Origin: Portunus trituberculatus
Lineage: Eukaryota > Arthropoda > Malacostraca > Decapoda > Portunidae
Direction of reading: 5' to 3'
Assembly: GCF_017591435.1 (NCBI RefSeq)
Contig: NC_059294.1
Span: forward strand, 16,891,242 to 16,955,241
DNA length: 64,000 nt
This document shows, one piece after another, positions 49,622 to 62,627 of this stretch; position 1 is the stretch's first letter; each line of letters opens with the position of its first letter. Under the pieces are notes generated by a model that was given only the letters and a program-made list of their open reading frames with translations, did no database searches and had not been told where the DNA came from. The translations under genes were made by a program, and so were the position numbers.

Positions 49622-51895
49622 AGAAAAAGGTTAATGTTTGCTATTAGTTTTTGTCAGTAACTCATGATATGTGTACTTAGTGTACTGTAGGTACATTTAT
49701 GAAGATTTATTTTAGTGGGACAGGCTATCATTGACTCGTATTAATGCTTTTAAAAAATCAACACATTGCTCTAGAAACAGAGTTGGATTAGATTAGGTTA
49801 GTTTAGGTAAAATTAGGTTAGGTTAGGTTTTTATTGAAAAGAAAGTGACATCTTATAAGCTTATTATTGAGGAATGTAAGTCATACTGTTGTGGTGGTTG
49901 TGCTTTTACTTTCTCACTTGAAATATCTTATTCACTCTTTGTATGGAAAATCATTTATTCTTAAGTGAATTTTGATCGCATGCAAATCGGTTTTGTAGCT
50001 ATTTTTCTTTAACTAAAATATAACGTAATTAAGTCATGAGTAAATGAAAATCGTATTTAGAATAGTTAATTAAATAGCTTTATCATTGTGGAATTTCAAA
50101 ATTTCAGGTAAGTTTTTTCTTCACTTGTAAGTATACTTGCAATTAATGCAATAGTGAGTATTAATTAAGGAACGTAAATTTAACGGCTGGATTATTATAT
50201 TAAATTTATCCGTTGTACCTTTCAGAAGAATAAATATAGCATGATGTTGGCCGTTTATGGTCATGACGGTAGAACGATACGAGAAATTATCGCGTTTTAA
50301 CCATTCCCGACACAAGGGAATAATTAGTCTAGCCATAAATAAAACGGCTAATACATCTTTCTATTTGTCAGTGAGTCGGTGAGTGAGTCGGTGAGTTGCT
50401 CAATCAGTCAGTCAAGTAGTCGTAGTCATAGTTAATTATCTATTTATACTTGATTATAGTTAGTAGTTATAGTTAATTACTTCTAGATGAATACTAGTGA
50501 TGTTATTTTTCTATCTATTTATTATTCAAATATCTGTTGCATTTCTGTACTGATAGCAACACTCACAAATTTACTCCTGTTCCTATTTACCTGGAAGTGT
50601 CAAGAAGGGTAAACATAACAAGGAAGTTTATCAGAGTGTCGAAAGCAGAGGTTATTTAGAAAGACTGCAGCATATATATGTACTTTTTGAGGAACTCAAA
50701 TCATTATAATCGTGATCACAAGTGGAATAACCTACAGGTTCTACTGCATTTAGAGTTTTCAATCAATTTTCCTTCAAGTAACATATGTCGGACAGATTTC
50801 CGGCAGGTTAAAGTTCGAAAGGTTGACTGAAAACGACCTATACATAGATATAAATATTTTATCAAACACGGCTTGTTATTATCTATTTAAAGGTCATTCA
50901 CTTAAAGTTCATGAACCTTACATTGTGCGATAAATAATTTGTAATTGCAGTTTATATATTTCCTATTAAAGAGATCGTGTATTAAAAAATAAAGAACAAT
51001 ATATGAATAAGTACATGTAGTTCAATGACTGCTTCTTCCAAATCATCCATTGCGAATTCTTACATTCAAAAGGAAAAAAAAAAAAAAAAAAATCAGTGTT
51101 TAGTGAACTTACACGTAACTGCAAAGGTGAAGTCCATAGATGATCTACATTTTTTATTGGCATCAACATTTGTGAATTCAGAGGTTAAGGTATTTTCTTC
51201 ATAGAGGTCTAGTAGGATGATATGTTGAATAGAAAAATTAATCTATATTAGGTTAAGTAGCAGTAGTATATAGAAAGGTTGATTACCAAAGTAATTCATA
51301 GAGTTTTACTATTCTAATTAATTAGGAAGTATCAGTTAATTTATAGAAAAATATTCGAAGAGCAATACACGCTCAGCAGTCACGCAGCAGTTTTTCGCGT
51401 TACTACAAGGAAATGTAAGTGTCAAAGAATTGCTTAAGTAGATGTGTTTCGCTGACCACTTCAAAAATATCCATTATAGGTCGCATCCGAGCAAGGAAAA
51501 CTGAATTGACCCAAAAGCAGCGTAGATTATTAATTGCTCTTTTGACCTTTGGCTTGGCGCGTGTGTATCACTAAATTTTTCCTCTATTTCCAATCAACCC
51601 ATTAGTTTTAAGAGTTGGAGTTGATTGGAAAGAAAATAATCTCACGGACGCTCGTTATAGAAATGGAACACGAAAATATTGATCCCCTTCCCCAAAAAAA
51701 CTGAACTTCCTAATCCAAGCCCATGAATTTAGACTCCAAGAATAGTGTGATAGTAAATGATGTAATGTTTCCATTATTTTGTTTAAAAACTACTTGTGTT
51801 TCGTTTCAGAAATATTAGTATCCTTTTTCATTTCATTCATTATTTTGAGGCCACTAGTTGATCCTCCTGTTACGACACATTAAACCGATCAATAA

Positions 51896-52022
51896 GTTAA
51901 TCATGTCAGTCAATCAATCGGTCAATCAATCAATCGGTCAGTCAATCAATCAGTTAGTCAGTCAGTCTACAGGTCAATTAATCAACAGGTCAGTCAATCA
52001 ATCAGTTAGGCAGTCAGTCAAT
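51896..52022. repeat. Imperfect (TCAA/TCAG)n tetranucleotide repeat
   Basis: Mixed TCAA, TCAG, TCGG and TTAG units. It translates as a Ser/Val/Asn/Gln-rich frame that is not a gene. Confidence 0.88.
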
Positions 52023-52826
52023 AATCTATTCGTCCATGCCTCGCTATCTACATTACACCCTATCAGAAAAAGAAAAATAATGATTTAGAATCATCTTCAT
52101 AGACTCATACCGCTGACATTATAAGTAAAAAGCTATTTATTTCCAAGTCTGCTCCAATTTAAGTTTTCTAGGAATGGTGTGGCGTGACTTTGCACCTCGG
52201 CAGTGATGGTTGGCACTTCTGATAGAGCTCCGCCTATGTGCCATACAGCAAGAAGCTTTTCAGTGCTGCTCATAAAATGAAAAAAAAAAAAACCTTAATT
52301 ATCTATACAAAGTAAGTCTCTATATATAAAACTACAGACGTTGCCAGCACATCATCAGAAGCAGGCCAAGAATTTCTTGGAATGCCCCCCCTCCCAATCC
52401 CAAAGCCTGCCAATTAACCTCAGCCTAACGTCAACATGGGTTCATTAAGTTCATTAATGATAGGCGCATTATGTAACTCTTCATGTTCCTGGCGGCCTTT
52501 GGTCTTTTATATATTGAGTGGTAGATTTCTCTGGCGCGCTCCCGTCATTATATTAACGAGATTCGCAGCCGGACACGTGCCTTTTTTGAAGGTGTCATTC
52601 CGATCCCATGAGGCCACGCCAATCCCCTTTACAGGATGGCATTAAGCTTTTCTCTCCTTCTTTATCAAATTTGCCGGTTCGTGTTTATTCTCAACGCTTA
52701 GTTGAACTTGGAGTCCCTGTTAAACTTTCAGGTGTGTAAGGAGCTCACTCACGTGCACTGCTTCTGCTCATGTGTGATGCACCTGACGGCACGGTGACTA
52801 GGGCGCATGGACTTAGTGTTATTTGA

Positions 52827-52938
52827 GAATGACGACGTGCTGTATACCTTCGACAAGGACGACGTGCTGTATATCTTCGACAATGACGACATGCCGTATA
52901 CTTTCGAGAATGACGACGTGCTGTATACCTTCAGAATC
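52827..52938. repeat. 30-bp minisatellite, about 3.7 units, translatable
   Basis: Units built on GACGACGTGCTGTATACCTT with period 30. Being a multiple of three, they read in frame from an ATG at 52811 as 10-residue repeats (ENDDVLYTFD, DKDDVLYIFD, DNDDMPYTFE, ENDDVLYTFR) and stop about 10 codons later. Whether it is translated is unknown. Confidence 0.8.
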
Positions 52939-53059
52939 AGAGCTGCTGGCTGGTTCAATAGCTAGCTGGCTGGTTGACTGATTGGCACCGTGCTGGTTGG
53001 GGTCTGGCGTGAAATATGAAGTTTTTTTTATCGATTTCACATACCATTTCCATAACATA

Positions 53060-53431
<372 letters not shown>

Positions 53432-53858
53432 TTCTTGGTTGAGGTTGACACAAGAGAGAGAGAAGAGAAACATAGCCAAAACTGAGATCCATCTTTCAAT
53501 CCCCCTCCAGCGTGCGTCCCACAAACCTGCCGTCTGACTGTGGCCAGTAAAGGTTAAGAGTCACACAAGATGAGGCGAGGGCGACTAAATCTAGGGTTGA
53601 AAAGAACTATATCGGAGAGCTGAAAGTCCTGACAGATTTGTAGTAGGCCCACTCAAACTTCTGCGGGGATTTCTGCTATTATATGATACTCTGGCGAACA
53701 CCAGATAGACAGACATACTGGTATTTGGATAAGAGGATGAATAGAGAAGTAACATCAACAAACAGAGCAAACTAAAATGAAAACAAAGCAGAGGTCATGT
53801 GAATATATATAACAATTTGGAAGCTATAAAAGTCCAGACGAAATTGAATGTACAAATG

Positions 53859-53882
53859 AGAGAGAGAGAGAGAAAGAGAGAG

Positions 53883-53935
<53 letters not shown>
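53859..53935. repeat. (GA)n, interrupted
   Basis: Two GA blocks separated by GAAAGAGAGAGTTACA. Confidence 0.93.
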
Positions 53936-53936
<1 letters not shown>

Positions 53937-54059
53937 TCAAGTCTATAAAAAGAAAGTAGTAGGTGTTCCCAGCCGAAGCAATCCCTTTGGTGGCTCGGAT
54001 TAATTACTTTATTTTTTGCTGCAGGACCATAATTATAAAGTTATAGGCAGGTGCGCTGA

Positions 54060-54193
54060 AGGCAGGGGAAGGAGAGATACGGGAAGATGAATGCGCAGCG
54101 GGAAAGAGGCTGGAGATAAAAGCAGGAGAAAGATGGGAGATGAAAGATGTGGAAGCGCTAGAGGAGAAGAAAGAACATCTGGAGGAAGAACAG

Positions 54194-54256
<63 letters not shown>

Positions 54257-55230
54257 AGGAGTGAGAAAATGTATACGAAGAAAAGGGAGTAGAAAGGATT
54301 GGCGGAAAAAAAAGACGATATTCGGAGAGCAGGAGGTGAAGAGAGAGGATAGAATATTCAAATGGAAATTATGAAATGAGAAAGGAAGAGCTACAAGATA
54401 TAGAGGAAAAACAAAAGAGAGAAAATAGGGAGATATGCAAGTAGGGAGGAAATAGAAGTCAGGGTACAGGACATTGAGAGAGCAGGGGAAGGAAGAGGAG
54501 GAGGAGGAAGAGGAAGACAAGAAGAGAGGGAGGATGGAAAAGCCTGGTAAGAATATAAAGAAAAGAAAAAGAGGGTGAAGTTAGGTAGGGAGAGAGGAAC
54601 CATAAGTGGATAAAAGAGGAAGAGGAAGAGAAGGAGGAAAGAATAAAAGAAATATATTAAAAAGAAAGTGACTTGAAATGATGAAAGGAAATGATGATAG
54701 AAATGGAAAAATGCAAGAAAAAGTCAAATATGAGTAGTAAGTGAGAGTTGGAGTCAGAAATAGGAGTGTAGAAATACGAAATTAAAAAATGAATAAGAAA
54801 TGTAAAAAGATAGAGAAAAATGAAGCACAATTAATGAATGAGGTTTGTAATAAGGGGAAGATGGAAAGGAAAAAAAAAGAATAGGTACCAGCAATGTAGA
54901 GAGAATGAACGGGAAGGAAGGTGATAAACGAGGAGAAATGTGAAAAGTGAAAAGGGAAAGGAGGATAGAGGGAAGAAAAAGGAGGAATAAATGAAAAAGG
55001 TACCAGTAATATAGAACTGCGAGGAAAGCAAGGCGAAGACAAAAAGATGAATAAATGAGAGGTACCAATAATATAAAGAAACTGAAGAAAGAAGCGATGA
55101 GATAAGGACAGAAAGAAAAAAAAAATGAATGAGAGAGGTACCAGTAACACTAAGCCACTGACGAGAAAATGGAGGTGAGGAGGAAGACAAAGAGAAAAGA
55201 AAAGTGAAGGAGGAAAGAGGGGAGGTTCAA
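54060..55230. repeat. Purine-rich block, about 1.2 kb, with GGTACCA-anchored repeats
   Basis: The plus strand is dominated by A and G throughout, beyond the included (GA)n at 54193-54251. The motif AGGTACCA(G/A)TAA recurs at about 54883, 54998, 55060 and 55136, preceded by AATGAATGAGA-type sequence, suggesting a decayed minisatellite of about 60-75 bp. The Ser/Leu/Phe-rich minus-strand frames here are compositional artefacts. Confidence 0.7.
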
Positions 55231-55322
55231 GCGGCACCCTCTGGCCTGTCCCCTCGACCCGCCTCATTAGACGCTGATTGGGGATTACCTTCACACCTAA
55301 CAGGTAGCATAACGATATACGA

Positions 55323-55339
55323 AAGAGAGAGAGAGAGAG

Positions 55340-55409
<70 letters not shown>
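55323..55409. repeat. (GA)n(GT)33 compound microsatellite
   Basis: A GA run (to about 55342) fused to a GT run (55343-55409). Confidence 0.95.
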
Positions 55410-55410
<1 letters not shown>

Positions 55411-55620
55411 ACGTGTACACGCACACAAGCACGGCCGCACGCAACCATTCACACACTTGATTATAGTTTATTGCTGCTTGTAACACATAATATGTTTTCT
55501 TTTTCATATTCTTTATATTTCTTATTCCCTTTTATCTTTTCTCTCGCTCATCATCCCACCCACTTCTCATGGCAATGACTTACTGGTAAACCAAAACATC
55601 TAATTACGTCCGACATTAGG

Positions 55621-55621
55621 T

Positions 55622-55672
<51 letters not shown>
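55621..55672. repeat. (GT)26 microsatellite
   Basis: Pure GT run. 55673-56520 shows no recognisable gene. Confidence 0.95.
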
Positions 55673-55677
<5 letters not shown>

Positions 55678-56519
55678 CCTGGGCTATGTATATTTTCAGT
55701 CTGTAATGGGGATAATTATATATATGCTTCATCTTTTATAAAAAAAAATTTAATACTTGTCTCCTCTTTCCTCCTAAATTAATCTCTTAACACTTGTGCA
55801 TAAATGAGGTACCGCAATTGTCATTATCATCATCATTATTGAGCATTGTTGCGTTTGTCATATGTTTTTATTGCAGCACTTATCACCATTATATTATCGT
55901 TGCTCCTTATCATAATGTTGGTCATCAATGTAGTTGTGCCTTGAGTGAAGCCTTAGAAGCAGCACAGAAGGACACAATAGTCAATCGTCTTGGTCTTCAT
56001 TACTAGTCCATAATACGATTTATTCCACCCACCTCTCCCCTACTCGTGTTTCATGGAACGTTGACTCGAATGAGGGAGAGGGAGAGACAATATGGAATAG
56101 CCAATAGAACAGAATATGAAGATAATGGTAATAGTTACGGTTATAGCTATCTGCCATCCACCTCCTTGATTACAGTGTCCTCCCATTCCTTGGAACTCTG
56201 GAACTTATTTTGATTTCACTCTTGACCACTTCGTATGAGCTGAACTGCTTCAACTCTTTTATTGCTATAATAACCTTTATTCATTGAGACTATCCTTAAG
56301 AGCTCTTTTGCGTGAATTTACAAAAGAAGAGATAATAGGTTAAAATTCTTAAGACTAAAACTCTATAATGCAAAGGTGCGTCAACTTGGTTAAACATCAG
56401 CTAAATAACATAGGAGTGCTGCCCTTGTTCGAATACATAGACACTGTCTGGCGGGCAAAGGGATTTAAGTACCACATTGATTTATGATAAGAATGTGTGT
56501 TCGACGAACAAGTGCGATC

Positions 56520-56658
<139 letters not shown>

Positions 56659-56734
56659 CATATATGCAAGAGGAAAAGTAGCAATGCATTAATAAAAGGC
56701 CGATTTGAATGCAACTTAACTAAAAGATTAGTAA

Positions 56735-58690
56735 AGAATTAGCCAAAAGACGTGGACAAATGTCTTGAAACCTCCCTCTTAAAAGGAGGCAAGTAGTAGC
56801 AAAATGGAAATACAGAAGCAGGAAAGGAGTTCCAGAGTTTTCCAGAGAAAGGAATGAATGATTAAAAGTACTAGTTAACTCTTGTATTAGAAAATTGGAC
56901 AGAATAGGAATGAGAGGAAGAAGAAAGCTTGTATAGCGTGGCCGCAGGAGGAAGGGGGGCATGCAGTTAGCAAGATCAATAGAGCAGTTAGCATGAAAAT
57001 AGCGATAAAAGATCGAAAGGGATGCAACATTTCGGCGGTGAGAAAGAGGCTGAAGACAGTCAGTCAGAGGAGAATTGATGAGACGAAGAGCTTTTGATTC
57101 CACCCTACCTAATAAAACTGTATGAGTGGAACCCCACCAAACATGCGAAGAGTACTCCATACAAGAACGGATAAGGCCCTTGTAGAGTTAGCTGTTGGAA
57201 AGGAGAAGACGCCTCAGAACGCCTAACTTCATAGAAGCTGTTTTAGCAAGAGATGAGATTCACGTGAAGTTTCCAGTTAAGATTATGAGTAAATGACAGA
57301 CCGAGGATATTCAGTGTGAAAGGGGGAGACAGTTGAGTGTCATTAAAGAAGAGGGGATAGTTGTCTGGAAGGTTGTGTCGAGTTGATAGATGGAAGAATT
57401 GAGTTTTTAAAGCATTGAATTCTACTGCGTTTTCTCTGCTGACTTTCCGAAGGGTTGGTCGTCTCTGGAAGGACGTGAAAAGATGTAGGGTGGTATCATC
57501 ACAGTAGGTATGAATAGGGCAAAGAGTTTGCTTAAGAAGATCATTTATGAATAATAAAAAGAGAGTGGGTGACAGGACAGAACCCTGAGGAACACCATTT
57601 AGGAGAAGAACAGTGGCCGTCTACCACAGCTGCAATAGAATGGTCAGAAAGGAAACTTGAGATAAAATTTGGAGAGAAAGATAGAAACCGTAAGAAAGGC
57701 AGTTTTGAAATCAAAGCTTTGTGCCTAACTTTTTTCAAAAGTTTTTGTTATGTCTAACGCGACAGCAAAAGTTTCACCGAAATCTCTAAAAGAGGATGAC
57801 CAAGACTCAGTAAGGAATGCCAGATCACCAGTACAGCGACCTTGACATAAACCATACTGGCGATCAGATAGAAGATTGTGAAGTGACAGATGTTAGAGAA
57901 CCTTCATATTGAGGATAGATTCAGAAACTTTAGACAAGCAAGAGATTCAAGCTATAGGACGGTAGTTTGAGGGATTAGAACGGTCACCCTTTTTAGGAAC
58001 AGGCTGAATGTAGGAAAACTTCCAGCAAAAGGGAAAGGTAAAAGTCGATAGACATAGTTGAAAGTTTGACCAGACAAGGTACAAGCTCGGAAGCACAGTT
58101 TTTAAGAACAATAGGAGGGACCCATTCAGGTCCATAAGCCTTCCGAAGCTTTACGCCAGCGAAGGCATGGAAAACCTTATAAAGAAAAACTTTTTTTGAA
58201 GGTATGGAATAGTCAGAGGGAGGAGGAGAGGGATGGACAAGCCCAGAATCATCCAAAGTGGAGTTTTTAGCAAAGGTTTGAGAGAAGAGTTCAGCTTTAG
58301 AGACAGATGAGATGGCAGTGGTGCCATCAGGTTGAAATAAAGGAGGGAAAGATGAAGAAAAGTTATTGGAGATGTTTTTGGCCAGATGCCAGAAGTCACG
58401 AAGGGAGTTAGAGTTTGTAAGAATTTGACATCTTTTTTTTTTCTTATTTATGAAGGAGTATTTTTCAAGTTGAAGAACAGACTTGGCCTGATTGCAGGGA
58501 GAAATAAAAAGTGCATGAGATTCAGGAGATTGAAGGCTCAAGTACTTTTTGTGAGCAACCTCTGTAATATGTATAGCACAAGAACAGGATGTCTTAAATC
58601 AAGATTTAGAAGGTTTAGGTTGAGAAAAAGAATGAGGAATGTACGCCTCTATGCCAGACACTATCACCTCTGTTATGCGTTCAGCACAAA
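56735..58690 (-). mobile_element. LINE family A, copy 3
   Basis: Minus-strand copy carrying RT and the ORF2 C-terminus. 58541-57993 has the linker and RT N-terminus (KLRKAYGPEWVPPIVLKNC, where GPDG has become GPEW). 57738-57541 has the palm region. 57160-56740 has the C-terminus (MEYSSHVWWGSTHTVLL). The EN is missing at the 5' end and the 3' UTR terminates early near 56735. It has diverged from copies 1 and 2 and is non-functional. Confidence 0.85.
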
Positions 58691-58734
58691 GAGATGAGTC
58701 AGTTATTATCTCTCTCCCCAGCTGGTACTCCTTA

Positions 58735-58834
58735 TGCGGTCTATATTTGTTTTAGTCCATTGTCATTACATGACTTTTATTAATGTTGAACTCCATCTTC
58801 AATTTTACACTCCAATTATATATCCTGTTCAGAT
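58735..58834 (-). mobile_element. LINE H RT fragment, downstream half
   Basis: The minus strand reads DLNRIYNWSVKLKMEFNINK and SHVMTMD. This is the stretch that directly follows the catalytic motif of a CR1/RTE-type RT. It is the continuation of the piece at 62658-62743, split by the P-like transposon. Confidence 0.75.
58827..58834. repeat. P-like transposon target duplication, left
   Basis: GTTCAGAT, identical to 62658-62665. An 8-bp duplication is the hallmark of P-superfamily insertion. Confidence 0.9.
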
Positions 58835-58864
58835 CTTGGAGGAAAGATGACAGGAGAGGATCAG
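58835..58864. repeat. P-like transposon left TIR
   Basis: CTTGGAGGAAAGATGACAGG then AGAGGATCAG. Pairs with 62628-62657 inverted with two mismatches. Confidence 0.88.
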
Positions 58865-59070
58865 CGCTTCACCACTGAGTGAGGTCTGACAGTCCGGCTT
58901 ATGCCACGCCTACTATTGGCAAAAGGCAAAACCCCGCGTGCCACATGTATGGTGTTTCCATTGAGACTGGATGGATATTAGACACATGCATTATATTATT
59001 TCAACTTTTATTTAAAATATAGAATGGTAATACATTAAAGCGTAAGATTTATCTAAATTATAATACTTAA

Positions 59071-59074
<4 letters not shown>

Positions 59075-59118
<44 letters not shown>
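59075..59118. repeat. (GA)22 inside the P-like transposon
   Basis: Pure GA run between the left TIR and the transposase stop codon. Confidence 0.95.
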
Positions 59119-59120
<2 letters not shown>

Positions 59121-59366
59121 ATCTACTGGCCAGTGAAGTGTATCAGTTTAGTGTATATCTGGCGACTTCTTACTTGAACCTTGTTTTGTAACATGGCAGT
59201 GATCTGTTTACCGGTGTAATGACACCTCACCTGCAAATACTTTTCGGCAACTGCTTTAGTTAATAAGTGAATGTGATTTACATGGGGTTCTGTATCATAC
59301 ATATGATTATTAAGGCTACATAATATGTTTTTAGTGACATATGCCTCTAATACTGCACTTAGTATT

Positions 59367-61707
59367 CTATGTAACTTGAAATCTATTCAGTGTGCAATGT
59401 GGAGCTCTTATGCTGGCCATAGCTTCTTTAAAAAGTTTTTCACTCATCAAACATATGTCGATCACGTCGTCCGAGGGAAATATTAATCTCCCTTTGTTTT
59501 TTAGATTGATGAGAAAATGAATAGAGGAGTCAGTGGCGTCTTTCAAGGTTAAAGCACCAATACAGGCCGCGCAATGCAAAGATTTCTCAAGACTGTGAAC
59601 TACGAAGCCAGCAATGTATGCAACTATTTTGTTAGAGCACTTTGATAAGTGTGCGGCATTGGGGATGTACATATAATCACCCTCTGTGTTATCTGCAGGT
59701 GCTAATCCTTCAGTTGTTTCATCTTTAACCCTACTTTTCACAAGAGAAGTGTTTATGATATTTACAGAATTCTGAGTCACTGCATCCTTATATTGACTGG
59801 GTATAAATAAAATTGGCACAGATTCTAGAGGGAGGCAGTTAACATTTGCAATTTCTAACATATCATTGCGTACCAGTAACTTCTTATAGGCAGTACCAAA
59901 CTGTCTAACTGTGGGATTATTATTGCATCCTCCCATCTGCCTTACCTTCACAAAGAACAGTTCAATGTGGTCTTGACTTAATCTATACATCATTAAAAAT
60001 TTCAGTTTTGACCCATTAGATGCAATTAAGTTTTCATGTAGGATCTGAAAACTTCTTATACAAAACAGAAATCCAAGAAAGCCTGTCTTTCGATTTGATT
60101 TAAGAATCTTATGTCCGTCAGATAATTTAAGTTATCTAATATACTTTTCTGCTTTCACCAAAAAATCTTTTACCATATCTGAATTTTCCTTTTGAATTGG
60201 AGACTTGTAGCCACTTGCATTTAAATTCCTAGAATTCATTATGTCAAAAACATTGTTAAACAACATGATAAAGGTTATAGTTGCTTCACAACCCTCAAAA
60301 TTATTTATTTGTTCCTCCAGACAGAATCTCAATGAATTTGCAACTGATTCGCTGCTAATTTAACATTATTTTTTTTCTTCTCCACGCAAATGAAGCTGTT
60401 CGTGTTCTTGAAGTTCGTGTAACCTTTCAATGAAGTTCCACTCCAGTAAATCTCCACTCTCATCGATCAATACCTTTTTATCACCAAAACAGTTCCTCAC
60501 AAGTTTCAGCATGTGACAAGGATCTAGAAGCACACACAATGGTTTTTCTGTCACCGGGTGTTTAAAGGCTGATTCAATAGTGTCAAATTCAAAGCTACAT
60601 CCAAGGCTATTAATCATGGCTATGTTGGATGATGCACCGTCACAAGTTAAAGAAATAACTGTAACGCCTGCAGAATGCAACTTTGTTAAACACTGCATAA
60701 CGATATTTGCTCTCTCTGCAGCACCAAGTCCTGCAATGAGGAAATATCCAACCGGCATCTTCCACATCCCATTAACTGATACAACCATGAATGTTAGAGC
60801 CTCTTTAGCTATGGAGAGACTATCGTCATCAACTTCAGTCCCCATGTCTACATATCCATGGTATTTTTTACCATCCCATTCAACTTGTTGTTTTAAAGCC
60901 ATTTCATCCATGATTAATGAGCACATGACAGGCTTTCCTTCCTTGGCTGCCATGTCAGCCCTCAATCTCAAGACTGAAAAAGCAGATTACGTAAAACCTG
61001 GTTCACTATCAACGCATTGATACCAGTTTCTAATAGTTCTAGGATGTGGCAAACACGTGTCACATAACGGTATGCGTGGGAAGAATACAAATGCAGAGTC
61101 AGAGCAGAGGTTCTCAGAGCAGGAGAATAAGTATATGGTATCATTCCTTTACCATGCTTTGCAATCTGTCGCTTTAGCAAATCTTGCACACCGCTACCAC
61201 ATTTCTCTAGCACTCCTAAGCTATCTTCGCTTATGTAACACTTCCTTTTAAGCTCAGATATGACACTTTTTAAGTAACAATTTCTTTTCTTCAGGCGTCT
61301 TTTTGCTTCATACAACACTTTTTTTTTCTCGAGTCAGTAAGATTATCTTCCACTGACGTTAGCTTATGTTTAAGTGTTTCATTTTCAATTTTGAGACATT
61401 GTTTCTCTTGACTTCTCAGGAAGCTCTGGTAAACAATGATGGCTTTCACTGTCACTGTAGTGTTCCGAGAAGGTACACTTTCTTGGTGGCTTTCTTCTTG
61501 GTGCAACACTTTCTTTAAGATGATCAGGAAATGCGTCAGATATACAAGGAACGACCCCACTGCGAATCCGAACACATGATAGTGATGTTCTATCGATATC
61601 CTTCCTTGAAATGTCTGGAGCATACACGAGAATATTTGGTTGGAGTGAAGTTTTCTCGCCGTAGCTTTCGTAGCCACTCCTGCCTTCTTACTTCGTCTTT
61701 GGGGAAA
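59367..61707 (-). pseudogene. THAP9/P-like transposase, exon 2 (catalytic)
   Basis: Begins at a clear acceptor (TTTTTCTCATTTTGCAG, ending at 61708). Order on the minus strand: rest of the THAP domain (EVRRQEWLRKLRREN; VCSRHFKE, the Cys-X2-His of C2CH), a coiled coil (IENETLKHKLTSVEDNL), YSPALRTSALTLHLYSSHAY and the RNase H-like catalytic core (CSLIMDEMALKQQVEW, first acidic; LTCDGASSNIAMINSLG, second; LDPCHMLKLVRNCF). GFLGFLFCIRSFQIL follows, then LSQDHIELFFVKVRQMGGCN near the C-terminus and a stop at 59367. These are P-superfamily/THAP9 hallmarks. Lesions: frameshifts near 61606, 61390, 61060 and 60370, TAA at 60986-60988 and TAG near 60131. Confidence 0.88.
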
Positions 61708-62207
61708 CTGCAAAATGAGAAAAATTTTCAATAAATATATGCATTAAAATATATCGCAGTATCAATATATACTCCTATAACAGGATACTATCATTATCAT
61801 AACAAGCATCACCACCAGCACCTTGCATCACCATTACCTGCACCTCCAGTACCATCACCACATGATCACTAATAGCACTAAAACTATCATCACTACCTTA
61901 GCATCATCGCCACTACCTGTTCACTTCCATCATCACTAACACACCACCATGATCATCACCACCGCCACATCATCATCAACGCAACCATCACATCAATATT
62001 ACTATCATTATCACCACTATATCATCATCAATAGCATCATTACCTTAATATCACCACTACCATTCCAACCAATTTCACCACAATAATTACTATTACCATT
62101 ACCAACACATTACTACCACAACAACTACCACTTCATACTTTTCATGTGGTATTATGACATTTTCTTGCTTTTATTAATGAGTTTGCTGTACTTAAATATT
62201 ACTTACC
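61708..62207 (-). other. Intron of the THAP transposase with CAT/CAC repeats
   Basis: GT-AG intron of 500 bp. 61795-62130 is a degenerate trinucleotide-rich stretch (ATC, ACC and CAT units). Confidence 0.75.
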
Positions 62208-62283
62208 AGTGAAACGTCAGTGTTGGATGCTGCTCTTTATTGAATCTTGAAGTGCAACCGTATGCAGCACACGAGACTGGCAT
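62208..62283 (-). pseudogene. THAP9/P-like transposase, exon 1 (THAP N-terminus)
   Basis: ATG at 62283 opens MPVSCAAYGCTSRFNKEQHP and then TLTFH, the start of a THAP zinc finger (Cys-X4-Cys). It ends at a consensus donor GTAAGT (62207). The exon ends two bases into a codon, and exon 2 supplies the third, giving FHCFPKDE in THAP register. The intron is 500 bp. The fit of splice phase and THAP motif supports this two-exon model. Confidence 0.82.
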
Positions 62284-62342
62284 CTTTCCTGTATTATCTC
62301 CTTTCACAAGTTGATGCGTCCATCCAGCACACTTCTCACTTG

Positions 62343-62385
62343 ATGCATACCTTGGAGGAAAGATGACTTCCTCCAAGATGCATAC
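62343..62385. other. P-type excision footprint with 8-bp target duplication
   Basis: ATGCATAC (62343-62350), then 17 nt identical to the left TIR end (CTTGGAGGAAAGATGAC), then 10 nt of inverted TIR end (TTCCTCCAAG) to 62377, then ATGCATAC again (62378-62385). P transposase is known to leave 17-nt TIR extensions at the donor site. The scar lies 60 bp upstream of the THAP ATG, inside the resident element. Confidence 0.8.
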
Positions 62386-62627
62386 CTACTGACTGACTGA
62401 CCCAGTAACTGCACTGTGAGTGTGACCTGAGTGGCAAGTGGCTGTGGGAGGGGTCGTTCAACAACAGCTTAAAACCTTAATGAGGTCGCGCCCTCGTGAT
62501 AATCCCCTTCAGGAGAGGGGAAAACTCAAACCCATTAACCACCTAGCAGCTGCTGTAGGGACCAAGAGCTTTCTGCCAATACCAGTATGGCCACCGGCCA
62601 ACCAGATTGACCTCACTTTTCCCTCAC

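Noticed and set aside
49810..49830. Interstitial telomere (TTAGG)n
   Set aside because: Only about three tandem units. Isolated GGTTAG motifs nearby and at 14690-14730 are too few to infer a telomere relic.
51896..52022. CRISPR-like or coding repeat (Val-Asn-Gln-Ser frame)
   Set aside because: It is an imperfect tetranucleotide repeat without spacers. CRISPR is not expected in an animal genome.
54782..55507. 241-codon minus-strand frame with hydrophobic runs
   Set aside because: It is the complement of a purine-rich block. Ser/Leu/Phe bias is compositional, not transmembrane segments.
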